Below, one piece after another: positions 1-7,778 of a DNA stretch of 64,000 nucleotides (within the stretch, counting starts at the first letter, position 1; every line of letters starts with the position of its first letter). The translations under genes and the position numbers were made by a program. The notes under the pieces were generated by a model. The model was given only the letters and a program-made list of their open reading frames with translations. It ran no database searches and was not told the DNA's origin. The DNA lies in NCBI GenBank assembly GCA_964609515.1, contig CAZSTZ010000006.1:7559-71558 (forward strand), in the 5' to 3' direction. This DNA is from CALKCV01 sp964609515 (GTDB lineage: Bacteria; Cyanobacteriota; Cyanobacteriia; Cyanobacteriales; Microcoleaceae).

Positions 1-106
1 TAGATTTTGATGGCTCAAAAATGTGCGCAATTTGCGCACAAAAAAAATAGACATTAGATTTTGATGGCCCAAAAATGTGCGCCATTGGCGCACAAAAATT
101 GGACAT
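1..106 (-). terminator. Twin tandem hairpins downstream of the phosphatase gene
   Basis: Two copies of a roughly 53-bp unit lie head to tail (1-54 and 55-106). Each contains a perfect 9+1+9 palindrome: 22-40 (TGTGCGCAA, t, TTGCGCACA) and 76-94 (TGTGCGCCA, t, TGGCGCACA). The arms differ at one position and the partner base has changed to match, so pairing is kept. On the minus strand each hairpin is followed by TTTTT, as in a Rho-independent terminator for the minus-strand gene at 164-655. It could instead be a repeat family member. Confidence 0.5.
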
Positions 107-163
107 TTCTCAAGTTCAGCAAAAATCCCCAATTATTAATTGTTAATTATTAATTGTTAATTG

Positions 164-655
164 TTAACTGTTAACTTTCAGTTTTTCTGCTGAAATAATA
201 TGTTCTAAAAGCCCCTCGCAAGCATCTAAAAGAAGGTCTATTACAAAGTCAAAACCTTTAGGACCGCCGTAATAGGGATCCGGCACTTCTTTAATCTCAT
301 GCTCCCGGCAAAAATCGCACATTAAGCGTATTTTATCCCCATATTTTCCTTGGCGATCCAAATAATTAATATTCCTATAATTCTCTTTATCCATCGCCAG
401 AATTAAATCGAATTTCTCAAAATCTTCTGCGATAAATTGGCGTGCTTCTCCCCTAAGAATTATGCCCCTTTGTTTCGCTGCCGCCGTCATTCGAGGGTCG
501 GGAGGACTGCCTATATGATAGCCACCAGTCCCCGCAGAATCGCAAACAATGCGATCGCTCAAACCAGCCTTTTCTATTAGGTAGTTCATAATATTTTCTG
601 CCGAGGGCGATCGACAAATATTTCCCAGACAAACAAATAATATTTTATAAGGCAT
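164..655 (-). CDS. Low molecular weight protein-tyrosine phosphatase
   Basis: This 163-residue cytoplasmic protein has the size of the LMW-PTP family. The phosphate-binding loop C9-X5-R15 (CLGNICRS) is at the N-terminus, and the general-acid Asp lies in the DP motif near residue 126 (VPDPYYGG). Family members remove phosphate from phosphotyrosine, and some bacterial ones oppose tyrosine kinases that control exopolysaccharide export. No kinase gene is adjacent, so the substrate is unknown. The ATG start puts the catalytic loop at the usual distance from the N-terminus. AATTGTT-type heptamer repeats flank it on both sides and twin hairpins follow it. Confidence in the family is high. Confidence 0.93.
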   Translation of the reverse strand: MPYKILFVCLGNICRSPSAENIMNYLIEKAGLSDRIVCDSAGTGGYHIGSPPDPRMTAAAKQRGIILRGEARQFIAEDFEKFDLILAMDKENYRNINYLDRQGKYGDKIRLMCDFCREHEIKEVPDPYYGGPKGFDFVIDLLLDACEGLLEHIISAEKLKVNS

Positions 656-745
656 TAATTGTTAATTGATAATTGTTAATTGTTAATTGTTAATTGCTAA
701 TTGTTAATTGCTAATCCTAACCATTAGCAATTAGCAATTAGCAAT
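656..745. repeat. AATTGTT/TTAGCAA heptamer tandem repeats
   Basis: This short tandem array alternates TTAATTG, TTGCTAA and TTAGCAA between the phosphatase gene and ybaB. It resembles the short tandemly repeated repetitive (STRR) heptamers known from filamentous cyanobacteria. The same motif recurs in many gaps of this window, for example near 130-175, 22835-22865, 31848-31893, 36913-36977 and 46193-46230. Confidence 0.8.
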
Positions 746-756
746 CAGCAACTCAA

Positions 757-1104
757 TTAAAGTCCTGGCAAATTCAAACCGCCAGTTAATTCTTCCATAC
801 GTTCGCGCATGGTAATAGTGGACTTAGTGTAAGCATCTTGCATGGCTTCAGTCACCAGTTTAGAAACCACATCAGCACCTTCTCCCAGAGCATCCGGTGA
901 AATTTCCACCCTACGAGGCTCTTGGTTTCCACTTAGAAAAACCTTAACCAAGCCGCCCCCTGCAGCTCCTTCTACTTCGAGCTGGTCTAATTCTTCTTGT
1001 AATTGTTTAGCACCCTCTTGGACCTGTTGAGCTTTTTTAAAAGCCTCAGTAAGTTCCTTCATTTTGCCGAGGCCGAAACCAAATCCTTTACCTGATTGTG
1101 ACAT
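757..1104 (-). CDS. YbaB/EbfC family nucleoid-associated protein
   Basis: The 115-residue product has the YbaB/EbfC layout: a Gly/Lys-rich N-terminus (about 1-18), a helix around 15-45 (AFKKAQQVQEGAKQLQEELDQLE), a beta core with VEGAAGGGLVKVFLSGNQE, and a C-terminal helix. Family members are small dimeric DNA-binding proteins that help organise the nucleoid. In many bacteria ybaB lies beside recR/dnaX; here it is beside a transposase remnant and murB. The ATG start is followed by typical family sequence. The family call is confident; the role in this organism is inferred from homology. Confidence 0.9.
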   Translation of the reverse strand: MSQSGKGFGFGLGKMKELTEAFKKAQQVQEGAKQLQEELDQLEVEGAAGGGLVKVFLSGNQEPRRVEISPDALGEGADVVSKLVTEAMQDAYTKSTITMRERMEELTGGLNLPGL

Positions 1105-1195
1105 AACTACTTTTTTATGTTATTAAGCTAAATTTGCTTCCACTACGTCAATAGAAAAACGCCAATGGAAACCCACCGTTTGTGCAACATTTAAC

Positions 1196-1378
1196 CTACT
1201 CAAAGCTCTGAAAACCTTGAATCAGTATGGCATCACCAGTTAAGGTAATGGCTGTTGCCTGCAAAGCTCGCAACAAAATATTGCGAGCGCCATTCCAATC
1301 TCCATGTCCGGCATTGACAATTATACCAATATAATTCAAGATAACTATTAACAAAAACTCCAGGTTCAAAATTCTCAA
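1196..1378 (-). pseudogene. C-terminal remnant of an IS200/IS605-type TnpB-like transposase
   Basis: A 60-codon open stretch with only a TTG in the start position reads like the C-terminal end of TnpB/OrfB proteins. The segment GHGDWNGARNILLRALQATA corresponds to the part after the zinc ribbon, where family members read approximately 'NRDWNGARNILLRAL'. The zinc-binding Cys residues and the whole catalytic N-terminus are missing. It lies directly against the 3' end of murB, between murB and ybaB. I take it as a decayed fragment rather than a gene. The family match is by eye. Confidence 0.55.
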
Positions 1379-1379
1379 G

Positions 1380-2354
1380 TTATAGAGAATCGGAAAAATC
1401 GCCCAACATTTTCACTTCTGGCAACAATTTTAGAGACCAACGTTCTTCTACTCGTTCTTGAACGTAAGAGATCAAGCGAAAAATCTCCCTAGCCTTGGCC
1501 CCACCGCAATTAAGAATAAAATTAGCATGGAGTTGAGAAACTTGGGCCATACCGATTTGATAGCCTTTAAGACCAGTTTGTTCGATTAACCAGCCAGCAG
1601 TTTTAGGCTCTGGATTTCTAAAAACACTACCGCAACTCGGTAAATGATAGGGTTGGGTACTCCGCCGTAAATTAAAATTTGCACTTGTAGTTGCCGTTAC
1701 CCGAGTGGGGTCAGAGCCTGGTTTTAGTTGAAAAGTAGCTTGAGTCACCACAATTTCTTTACCTTGGAGTTTAGAAGTACGATAGCCATACTCTAATTCC
1801 TCTTTACTAAGAATTTGGAGTTTGCCATCTGGGGATACCGTATGGACATTTACCAGAATCTCAGAGGTGCATTTACCTTGAGCGCCTGCATTCATCACCA
1901 CCGCCCCGCCGACAGTGCCCGGGATACCAACGGCCCATTCCAAACCTTCCCAACCGAGTTGGGCAGCTTTCCAGGCCAAACGGGGGATTGGTTCCCCCGC
2001 CCCCACAGTCAGCAGTCCAGTTTTTGAGTCAAAATGGGTTTGACGTAGGTAGCGAGTGCCGACGACTAATCCGTTAATGCCGCGATCGCTAACCAAGAGA
2101 TTAGAGCCTGCCCCCAGGAACATAATTGGTAAATCTTCCGATTTGGCCCAGTTAATGCTTCCTTGAAGCTGCTCTAAATTTTTAGGTGCCACGTACCACT
2201 GAGCGGGACCGCCTACGCGAAAAGAAGTCAAAGGGGCCAAAGAAACTTGCGACGCGATCGAACAGTTTGTCGCTTCTGAGAATAGAGAAACAGGAGAAAG
2301 CTGTCGTGTTTTGTCGGAACTAGCTAAATTAGAAGAGAGAGTCATGGTCATCAC
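1380..2354 (-). CDS. murB: UDP-N-acetylenolpyruvoylglucosamine reductase MurB
   Basis: MurB reduces UDP-GlcNAc-enolpyruvate to UDP-MurNAc with NADPH and FAD, the second committed step of peptidoglycan precursor synthesis in the cytoplasm. The 324-residue protein has a roughly 45-residue non-conserved N-terminus, then the FAD-binding region (TSFRVGGPAQW, MFLGAGSNLLVSD, GIPGTVGGAVVMNAGAQG) and the C-terminal substrate domain. That domain carries SCGSVFRNP with the catalytic Ser, and AGWLIEQTGLKG. It lies 47 bp downstream of murC on the same strand, the usual cyanobacterial murC-murB operon. The N-terminus may start at Met2 or Met4; the conserved core is unaffected. Confidence 0.97.
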   Translation of the reverse strand: MMTMTLSSNLASSDKTRQLSPVSLFSEATNCSIASQVSLAPLTSFRVGGPAQWYVAPKNLEQLQGSINWAKSEDLPIMFLGAGSNLLVSDRGINGLVVGTRYLRQTHFDSKTGLLTVGAGEPIPRLAWKAAQLGWEGLEWAVGIPGTVGGAVVMNAGAQGKCTSEILVNVHTVSPDGKLQILSKEELEYGYRTSKLQGKEIVVTQATFQLKPGSDPTRVTATTSANFNLRRSTQPYHLPSCGSVFRNPEPKTAGWLIEQTGLKGYQIGMAQVSQLHANFILNCGGAKAREIFRLISYVQERVEERWSLKLLPEVKMLGDFSDSL

Positions 2355-2401
2355 TGAATGCTAAAAATGTTAAGACCTGGTTGAAGTTTAATTAACATGA
2401 G

Positions 2402-4039
2402 TTAAGCACTGATAGAGCCTTCTGCAATAGACACAACCCGGTCTTCAGCTCCCTCGAAGGCCATGACCTCGGGAATAATTTGATTGAGGTTGCCCGCACC
2501 CAGAAATAAAGCTAAGTCCCCCGATTTCAGGATTTCTTTCAAACAGTGCTTGACTTCTTCTAAAGACGGGCAGTAGTAAACCTTTGGGTGGTAAGTAGCG
2601 ATCTCATCAGCCAGACTTGGGCCGTTTACTTGGCCTGAATCTGATTCCCCCGCGCTATAAACATCGGTAACAACAACTATGTCAGCATCCTTAAAGGATT
2701 GAGCAAATTCCTTAAAAAAGGCCCGAGTTCGACTATAACGATGAGGTTGGAAGATAGCAACTACCCTTTCTGGTAGCGATCGCTCTTGTTGTGCCAATTC
2801 TGGTAGAGAGTTAGAATTTTCGGAGTTGGAGCCTAATTTATTATTTTTGGTCTGCAGAGCCGCTGCAGCCAGAGTAGCGCGAATTTCGCTGGGGTGATGA
2901 GCGTAGTCATCTACAAATACAATGCCGTTACAAATTCCGCGACACTCAAATCTGCGGCGGGCCCCTTCAAAGGCAGCAATGGCATCGGCGATCGCTGAAA
3001 ATTCCAAACCCAACAATCGTCCTACTGCAACTACAGCTAAGGCATTACTTAGATTGTGCTGACCCAACAATTTTAACTGTAGTTGTCCGAGAATTTGGCC
3101 TCGTTCCCGAATTGTAGCTATAGTTTTGTCCGAGCGGTATTCCACACCATCGACGCTGTAATCTGCCCCCAATTCAGGGTTGAGGCTATAACTAATGCTT
3201 GGATTTAATTTTTCTCTTACTGTGGGACAGTCTATGCAACCTACAAGGGTTTGACAATTTCTTTTAAAGACTCTAAAAATTTCGACCACCTCTTCCAAAC
3301 TTTGATAGTGGTCTGGATGGTCCAGTTCTATATTAGTGACGACCCCTATATAAGCTGACAGCTTTACCAGAGAGCCGTCTGATTCGTCTGCTTCGGCTAC
3401 TAAGTATGGCGATTCTCCCACCCGGGCGTTGCCTTCCCAAGCATTTACCTCTCCACCTACTACTATGGTCGGGTCTAAACCAGCTTGTAGCAGCATAAAG
3501 CCTACCATACTGCTAGTGGTAGTTTTTCCGTGGGTTCCCGCTACGGCTATGCTCTGATAATCGTTAATCAGTGCGGCTAGTAAGTCGGAACGGTGGAAAA
3601 TTGGACATCCTAATTCTATAGCTGCTTTGTATTCCGAGTTGCCTTGGTTTATTGCTGTCGAACAGATAACTTGTGGCAACTTGAATAAATTTTGAGAGTT
3701 GTTCGGGGTACTCTTTTGCAGGGACTCTTGTTGGGTATTTTTGCTCTTGGTGTCGCCCTCGCCACCTTCAAATAATAAACTTGTATCATTGCTGTCCCCT
3801 AATGATAAGGGCTCTGGCATCTTGTTATTTTTAAATAATTCAAAATTGCTGGCCTCTTGATGCCAAAAAATATGGGCTCCGATGGCTTGCAAGCGTTCTG
3901 TTATGTGGCTGGATTTAAGATCTGAACCATATATGGGCAGCTTGCGTTTGGCTAGAATATAGGCCAGGGCCGACATTCCGATTCCACCAATCCCGATAAA
4001 ATGAAACGGTCTACCATTAAAATCAACTGTACTCGACAT
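2402..4039 (-). CDS. murC: UDP-N-acetylmuramate--L-alanine ligase MurC
   Basis: MurC adds L-Ala to UDP-MurNAc using ATP, upstream of murB in the same operon. The start is set at the ATG at 4037-4039, preceded by TAAGGAG six bases upstream, rather than seven codons earlier. The product (545 residues) has the N-terminal GIGGIGMSALAYIL Rossmann motif, the Mur ligase P-loop GTHGKTTTSSMVG, EADESDGS and DDYAHHPSEI. It is longer than the usual ~460-490 residues because of two low-complexity insertions: one of about 50 residues rich in Ser/Asn/Gln before LPQVICSTAI, and one of about 25 residues before VVAIFQPHRYSRT. Both sit at likely surface loops, so the enzyme should still be active. Confidence 0.97.
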   Translation of the reverse strand: MSSTVDFNGRPFHFIGIGGIGMSALAYILAKRKLPIYGSDLKSSHITERLQAIGAHIFWHQEASNFELFKNNKMPEPLSLGDSNDTSLLFEGGEGDTKSKNTQQESLQKSTPNNSQNLFKLPQVICSTAINQGNSEYKAAIELGCPIFHRSDLLAALINDYQSIAVAGTHGKTTTSSMVGFMLLQAGLDPTIVVGGEVNAWEGNARVGESPYLVAEADESDGSLVKLSAYIGVVTNIELDHPDHYQSLEEVVEIFRVFKRNCQTLVGCIDCPTVREKLNPSISYSLNPELGADYSVDGVEYRSDKTIATIRERGQILGQLQLKLLGQHNLSNALAVVAVGRLLGLEFSAIADAIAAFEGARRRFECRGICNGIVFVDDYAHHPSEIRATLAAAALQTKNNKLGSNSENSNSLPELAQQERSLPERVVAIFQPHRYSRTRAFFKEFAQSFKDADIVVVTDVYSAGESDSGQVNGPSLADEIATYHPKVYYCPSLEEVKHCLKEILKSGDLALFLGAGNLNQIIPEVMAFEGAEDRVVSIAEGSISA

Positions 4040-4060
4040 CGATCGCTCCTTACACACCAC

Positions 4061-4408
4061 GCCACGCCAATAACACGCGATATCATACCAAGAATTATCT
4101 TGTTTGGATAGAGTTGGCTGTTAATTTACCAAAAATTCGTCTTTCAGGGGCTTCTGAAGAGGAAATCTTTTTTATTGCTTATGCATGTATCCTCTTTTAG
4201 GTGGGTAACTTTCCGGACATTCGGGGGCTAGGGACTGGGACTGAGAAAATTGGCCAGAGGCAGCAGACTTTTCTGCCCACAATCGCTTATTTTTGGCGCT
4301 TTGTGGTTTTTTTGCAACTCTCATCTCCAAAAATCTCGGCAAATAGTCATTAATGCTCTTGACTTAGGGCAGCTCTTTCTTGGCAGGTGTTGTTTTGGCT
4401 TAAAGATC
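4061..4408. other. Non-coding interval between murC and the gap2 leader ORF
   Basis: The roughly 350 bp between the divergent murC and gap2 units should hold both promoters, but no clear -35/-10 pair was recognised. An open frame at 4250-4483 has no Shine-Dalgarno and no recognisable protein features. I see no repeat element here, which is unusual for this window and fits a regulatory region. Confidence 0.4.
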
Positions 4409-4422
4409 GAGGAGGATCGTAA

Positions 4423-4536
4423 ATGCTCTGGAAAAAGATCGATCGGGAGCCCGTTCGCTGTTATGATTATCCTCAAAGATTAACTTTCTTTTTAGAAATT
4501 TCAATTTTCACTCTTGCTGCTTTTTTTAGGAGGTAA
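4423..4536 (+). CDS. Putative 37-residue leader peptide/small protein upstream of gap2
   Basis: This unrecognised small ORF starts with ATG seven bases after a strong Shine-Dalgarno (GAGGAGG, 4409-4415) and ends with TAA at 4534-4536. Its last two sense codons, AGG AGG, are the Shine-Dalgarno of gap2, whose GTG start follows three bases after the stop. The peptide begins MLWKKIDREPVRCYDYPQ and continues with a hydrophobic stretch (LTFFLEISIFTLAAFF) ending RR, so it could be a small membrane peptide. The layout suggests translational coupling or attenuation of gap2. Function is unknown and no homologue is recalled. Confidence 0.45.
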   Translation: MLWKKIDREPVRCYDYPQRLTFFLEISIFTLAAFFRR

Positions 4537-4539
4537 AAG

Positions 4540-5559
4540 GTGCTTAGAGTCGCCATCAATGGTTTTGGACGCATCGGACGTAACTTCATGCGCTGCTGGC
4601 TAACCCGCACGGATAGCAAACTGGAGGTTGTAGGCGTCAACGACACTTCGGATCCAAAAACTAACGCTCACTTGCTTAAATATGACTCGATGTTGGGCAC
4701 GTTGAAAAACGTGGACATCAGTGCGGATGAAAATTCCATCACTGTTAATGGCAAGACAATTAAATGCGTATCAGACCGCAACCCTTTAAATTTGCCTTGG
4801 GCTGATTGGGGTGTTGACTTAATTATTGAATCCACTGGTGTTTTTGTCACTGAGGAAGGAGCATCCAAACACCTACAAGCTGGAGCGAAAAAGGTCTTAA
4901 TTACGGCTCCGGGTAAAGGTGGAAATGTTGGCACTTTTGTGATGGGCGTCAACCACGAAACTTACAATCACGACGATTATAATGTCATCAGCAATGCTAG
5001 CTGTACTACTAACTGTCTGGCCCCTATTGTCAAGGTTCTGCACGAAAACTTTGGCATTATCAAAGGCACCATGACTACCACCCATAGTTACACTGGTGAC
5101 CAGCGTATTTTGGATGCTAGCCACCGGGATGTTCGACGGGCCAGAGCCGCTGCTTTGAACATCGTGCCAACTTCTACTGGGGCTGCTAAGGCTGTCGCTC
5201 TGGTAATCCCAGAAATGAAGGGTAAGTTGAACGGTATCGCTATGCGCGTCCCTACCCCTAATGTTTCTGTTGTGGATTTGGTGGCCCAAGTTGAGAAAAA
5301 GACTTTTGCCGAGCAAGTTAATGAAGTGATTCACGAAGCTGCTAATGGCTCTATGAAGGGCATTATTGAATACGGCGACCTCCCTTTGGTATCTAGTGAC
5401 TATCGCGGCACTGATGTGTCTACTATTGTGGATGCTAGTCTGACGATGGTTATGGATGGCGATTTGGTTAAGGTTATAGCTTGGTATGACAACGAATGGG
5501 GTTACAGCCAACGAGTTGTCGATCTGGCTGAATTGGTAGCCTCTAAGTGGCCTTCTTAA
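4540..5559 (+). CDS. gap2: NAD(P)-dependent glyceraldehyde-3-phosphate dehydrogenase Gap2 (Calvin cycle)
   Basis: Gap2 reduces 1,3-bisphosphoglycerate in the Calvin cycle and also works in gluconeogenesis. The 339-residue protein reads closely to cyanobacterial/plastid GapA-type enzymes (VAINGFGRIGRNFMRCW, TNAHLLKYDSMLG). The catalytic Cys155 lies in SNASCTTNCLAP and His182 in THSYTGDQ. WYDNEWGYSQRV is near the C-terminus. There is no C-terminal CP12-like tail, as expected for cyanobacterial Gap2. The start is GTG, with AGGAGG at 4528-4533. The 3' end converges on thiL with only four bases between stop codons. A small ORF ends on its ribosome binding site. Confidence 0.97.
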   Translation: MLRVAINGFGRIGRNFMRCWLTRTDSKLEVVGVNDTSDPKTNAHLLKYDSMLGTLKNVDISADENSITVNGKTIKCVSDRNPLNLPWADWGVDLIIESTGVFVTEEGASKHLQAGAKKVLITAPGKGGNVGTFVMGVNHETYNHDDYNVISNASCTTNCLAPIVKVLHENFGIIKGTMTTTHSYTGDQRILDASHRDVRRARAAALNIVPTSTGAAKAVALVIPEMKGKLNGIAMRVPTPNVSVVDLVAQVEKKTFAEQVNEVIHEAANGSMKGIIEYGDLPLVSSDYRGTDVSTIVDASLTMVMDGDLVKVIAWYDNEWGYSQRVVDLAELVASKWPS

Positions 5560-5563
5560 TCGT

Positions 5564-6565
5564 TTAAAAATGTTGAAACGCCTGTCTCTGGATTAATTCT
5601 TCGTCAGAGTTAATTCTTTGGCTGTCTGTTAACAAAATTTGGGTGTCGCTAGTGGTCGTTCCTACTATGGCGGCACCTTCTCCTATTTTTTTAACTAATT
5701 GTTGGCCGATTTCATCTGGCATTGATAGGACTAACTCGAAGTCTTCTCCACCATACAATGCCCAATCTAGTGCTTGTTTTTCATCAACTAACTTACTCAG
5801 GGCTGAGGAGATCGGTATTTGGTTTCTTTCTATTCTCGCCCCTAGTTGACTTGCCTGACACATTTGCACGATCGCATCTGCTAAACCGTCGCTGCTGTCC
5901 ATCCCACCAATAAAAACTTCCGATTGGCATTCGTCGAGTAAAGACCAGAAAACAGGCCAGATGTCTAATCTAGCTCTTGGCCTCTGGTGGGCCTTCAGCA
6001 GATAACGGCGTTCTGCTTCTGGGAGGTCTTTTCCTAATTCTGGATTTAGAAGCACCTCTAAACCTCCTCTGGATGAACCGTGAAACCCTGTGACGAGTAT
6101 GACATTTCCCGGTTGACAATTTGAACGTAATATGGCCCTATCTGGTGCTACTTCTCCAAAGGCTGTTATGGAAATGCTAATGACGGGCGATCGCGCTACA
6201 TCTCCGCCAATTATGGGCGTATTGTAAGGCTCCAAGCAGTCCACTATTCCTCGATATAGCTCTTCTACCCAGGAAACTTCGGTATTGCCTGTTAGGCCAA
6301 GGGTAATTCCTATTCCCATCGGCCAAGCACCCATCGCCGCTAAATCTGATAAGTTGGCCGCCGTGGCCCGCCAGCCTGCATCCCTGGCCGAAGTGGTGCG
6401 ATCGCTAAAATGCACCCCATCCACTAACATATCTGCGGTCACAACCAACTTTTTGCCCGCTTCGGTGCTAGGAATTATTGCCGCGTCGTCTCCTACTACA
6501 TCTGGCGGACAAAACCGATGCAATCTTTTTAACAGTCCTCGTTCCCCGATATCTTTAACTTTCAT
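5564..6565 (-). CDS. thiL: Thiamine-monophosphate kinase ThiL
   Basis: ThiL phosphorylates thiamine monophosphate to the cofactor thiamine diphosphate using ATP. The 333-residue product has the PurM/ThiL-like architecture: an N-terminal GERGLLKRL segment, DDAAIIPS metal-binding motif, TADMLVDGVHF, WRATAANLSDLAAMGA, IGGDVARS, and the C-terminal ATP-binding GMDSSDGLADAI and GEDFELVLS. Length fits the family. It converges with gap2 (four-base gap) and is divergent from msrA. No other thiamine genes are adjacent. The ATG start has only a weak purine-rich Shine-Dalgarno. Confidence 0.96.
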   Translation of the reverse strand: MKVKDIGERGLLKRLHRFCPPDVVGDDAAIIPSTEAGKKLVVTADMLVDGVHFSDRTTSARDAGWRATAANLSDLAAMGAWPMGIGITLGLTGNTEVSWVEELYRGIVDCLEPYNTPIIGGDVARSPVISISITAFGEVAPDRAILRSNCQPGNVILVTGFHGSSRGGLEVLLNPELGKDLPEAERRYLLKAHQRPRARLDIWPVFWSLLDECQSEVFIGGMDSSDGLADAIVQMCQASQLGARIERNQIPISSALSKLVDEKQALDWALYGGEDFELVLSMPDEIGQQLVKKIGEGAAIVGTTTSDTQILLTDSQRINSDEELIQRQAFQHF

Positions 6566-6694
6566 TTGCTTTGCCCGAGCCAGCGATCGCTTTTTTTGTT
6601 GACTATTTAATCAAGCGTATAGACGTGCTTGACCAATTTAATAATAGCTTAACAGACAAAAATGCGTTTTGACAACCCATTAACAAAAAAAAAT

Positions 6695-6723
6695 TTGTGA
6701 GAAAATTATATACAAAATATAAA
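6695..6723 (+). promoter_or_regulatory. Candidate sigma70-type promoter for msrA
   Basis: TTGTGA (6695-6700), a 17-base spacer and TATAAA (6718-6723) form a good consensus-like pair about 90 bases upstream of the msrA ATG, in an AT-rich region. It was found by eye and no start site is known. Confidence 0.4.
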
Positions 6724-6814
6724 ACAAATGTAAAACACCCAGAAAGCAGCAATGCGGAGTAATAATGATATTATTAAATAATAACTCAAGTAAAAAGAGC
6801 AATTAAAAGTCATT

Positions 6815-7474
6815 ATGGGATTATTTGGATTTAAAAAGAAAGTCAACTTACCAACTGCCTCCGAAGCATTACCAGGGCGATCGCAAACCATGCCAGTACC
6901 CTCTCAACATTACGTTAATGGCAACCAACTCAAACCCCCTTACCCAGAAGGACTAGAAACCGCGATGTTTGGCTTGGGTTGTTTTTGGGGCGCAGAGAGA
7001 AAATTCTGGCAGATGGACGGAGTTTACAGTACAGCAGTAGGTTATGCTGCGGGCATCACCCCCAACCCAACTTATCAAGAAGTATGTAGCGGCATGACAG
7101 GTCATAACGAAGTAGTAAGGGTCGTTTTCGATCCCAAACTAATAAATTATGAAACCCTTTTAAAAGTATTTTGGGAAAGTCACGATCCTACTCAAGGTAT
7201 GCGACAGGGAAATGATGTTGGTACCCAATATCGTTCGGGAATTTATGTTTATTCCCCAGAGCAAAAGAAATTAGCAGAAGCTTCCCGGGACGTTTATCAA
7301 GAAGCTTTAAAAAAAGCAGGTTTGGGAACCATTACTACAGAAATTATAGAAGCTCCAGAATTTTATTACGCCGAAGATTATCACCAACAATATCTGGCTA
7401 AAAATCCTGGAGGATATTGCGGTTTAGGTGGAACTGGGGTGCAATATCCAGAAAACGCAGAAATAGCAGTTTAA
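6815..7474 (+). CDS. msrA: Peptide-methionine (S)-S-oxide reductase MsrA
   Basis: MsrA repairs oxidised Met residues in proteins by reducing the S epimer of methionine sulfoxide. The catalytic motif GCFWGAE is at residues 55-61, with nucleophilic Cys56. VGYAAGITPNPTYQEVCSGMTGHNEVV and FWESHDPTQGMRQGNDVGTQYRS follow in family order. A roughly 45-residue N-terminal extension (MGLFGFKKKVNLP...) precedes the conserved core; it has no obvious signal peptide. The C-terminus contains GGYCGLGGTG, with a Cys that may act as the resolving residue. It stands alone, divergent from thiL. Confidence 0.96.
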   Translation: MGLFGFKKKVNLPTASEALPGRSQTMPVPSQHYVNGNQLKPPYPEGLETAMFGLGCFWGAERKFWQMDGVYSTAVGYAAGITPNPTYQEVCSGMTGHNEVVRVVFDPKLINYETLLKVFWESHDPTQGMRQGNDVGTQYRSGIYVYSPEQKKLAEASRDVYQEALKKAGLGTITTEIIEAPEFYYAEDYHQQYLAKNPGGYCGLGGTGVQYPENAEIAV

Positions 7475-7498
7475 CAATTGCTAATGCTAATTGAAATC

Positions 7499-7665
7499 GG
7501 GTGCATCTCAATGCAAGAAGAAAGCCAAGAATTAGATGCTTTTTGTAGGACAGGCGTCTCGCCTGTTATCCGTCAGTTGGAGCGTTGAAGAATTAACAAC
7601 TAACCACTAACAACTGACAATATGAGTCGAGCTGTTGGTCTTTTTACAAATATTGGGATGCTCCC
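7499..7665. mobile_element. Degenerate MITE-like element (GGGTGCATCTCA ends)
   Basis: The interval starts GGGTGCATCTCAATG and ends TTGGGATGCTCCC, a degraded version of the terminal inverted repeat (GGGAGCATCTCA/TGAGATGCTCCC) of the intact elements at 18519, 36690 and 49784. No matching target-site duplication is visible, consistent with age. Inside are an imperfect ACAGGCGTCTCGCCTGT palindrome and short AACTAAC repeats. Confidence 0.45.
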
Positions 7666-7701
7666 ACCGAGTCCTATAGATTCGGTTTTTCGGTATCTGG
7701 T

Positions 7702-7732
7702 GAAACCCGGTTTTTTCAAAAAACCGGGTTTC
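7702..7732. repeat. Perfect 15-bp hairpin repeat (GAAACCCGG family)
   Basis: GAAACCCGGTTTTTT at 7702-7716 pairs perfectly with 7718-7732 around a single central base. It belongs to a dispersed palindrome family with members at 37991-38023 (CCAGG/CCTGG stem), 43809-43842 and a decayed one near 33199-33231. The stem bases differ between copies but remain paired. Confidence 0.7.
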
Positions 7733-7778
7733 TTGAACGGTTCTCTAGCAATGCTAAATCGGTTGTGAAAAATCAAAT

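Noticed and set aside
4250..4483. 77-codon open frame upstream of gap2
   Set aside because: No Shine-Dalgarno, no protein-like pattern, and it overlaps the better-supported 37-codon ORF in another frame.
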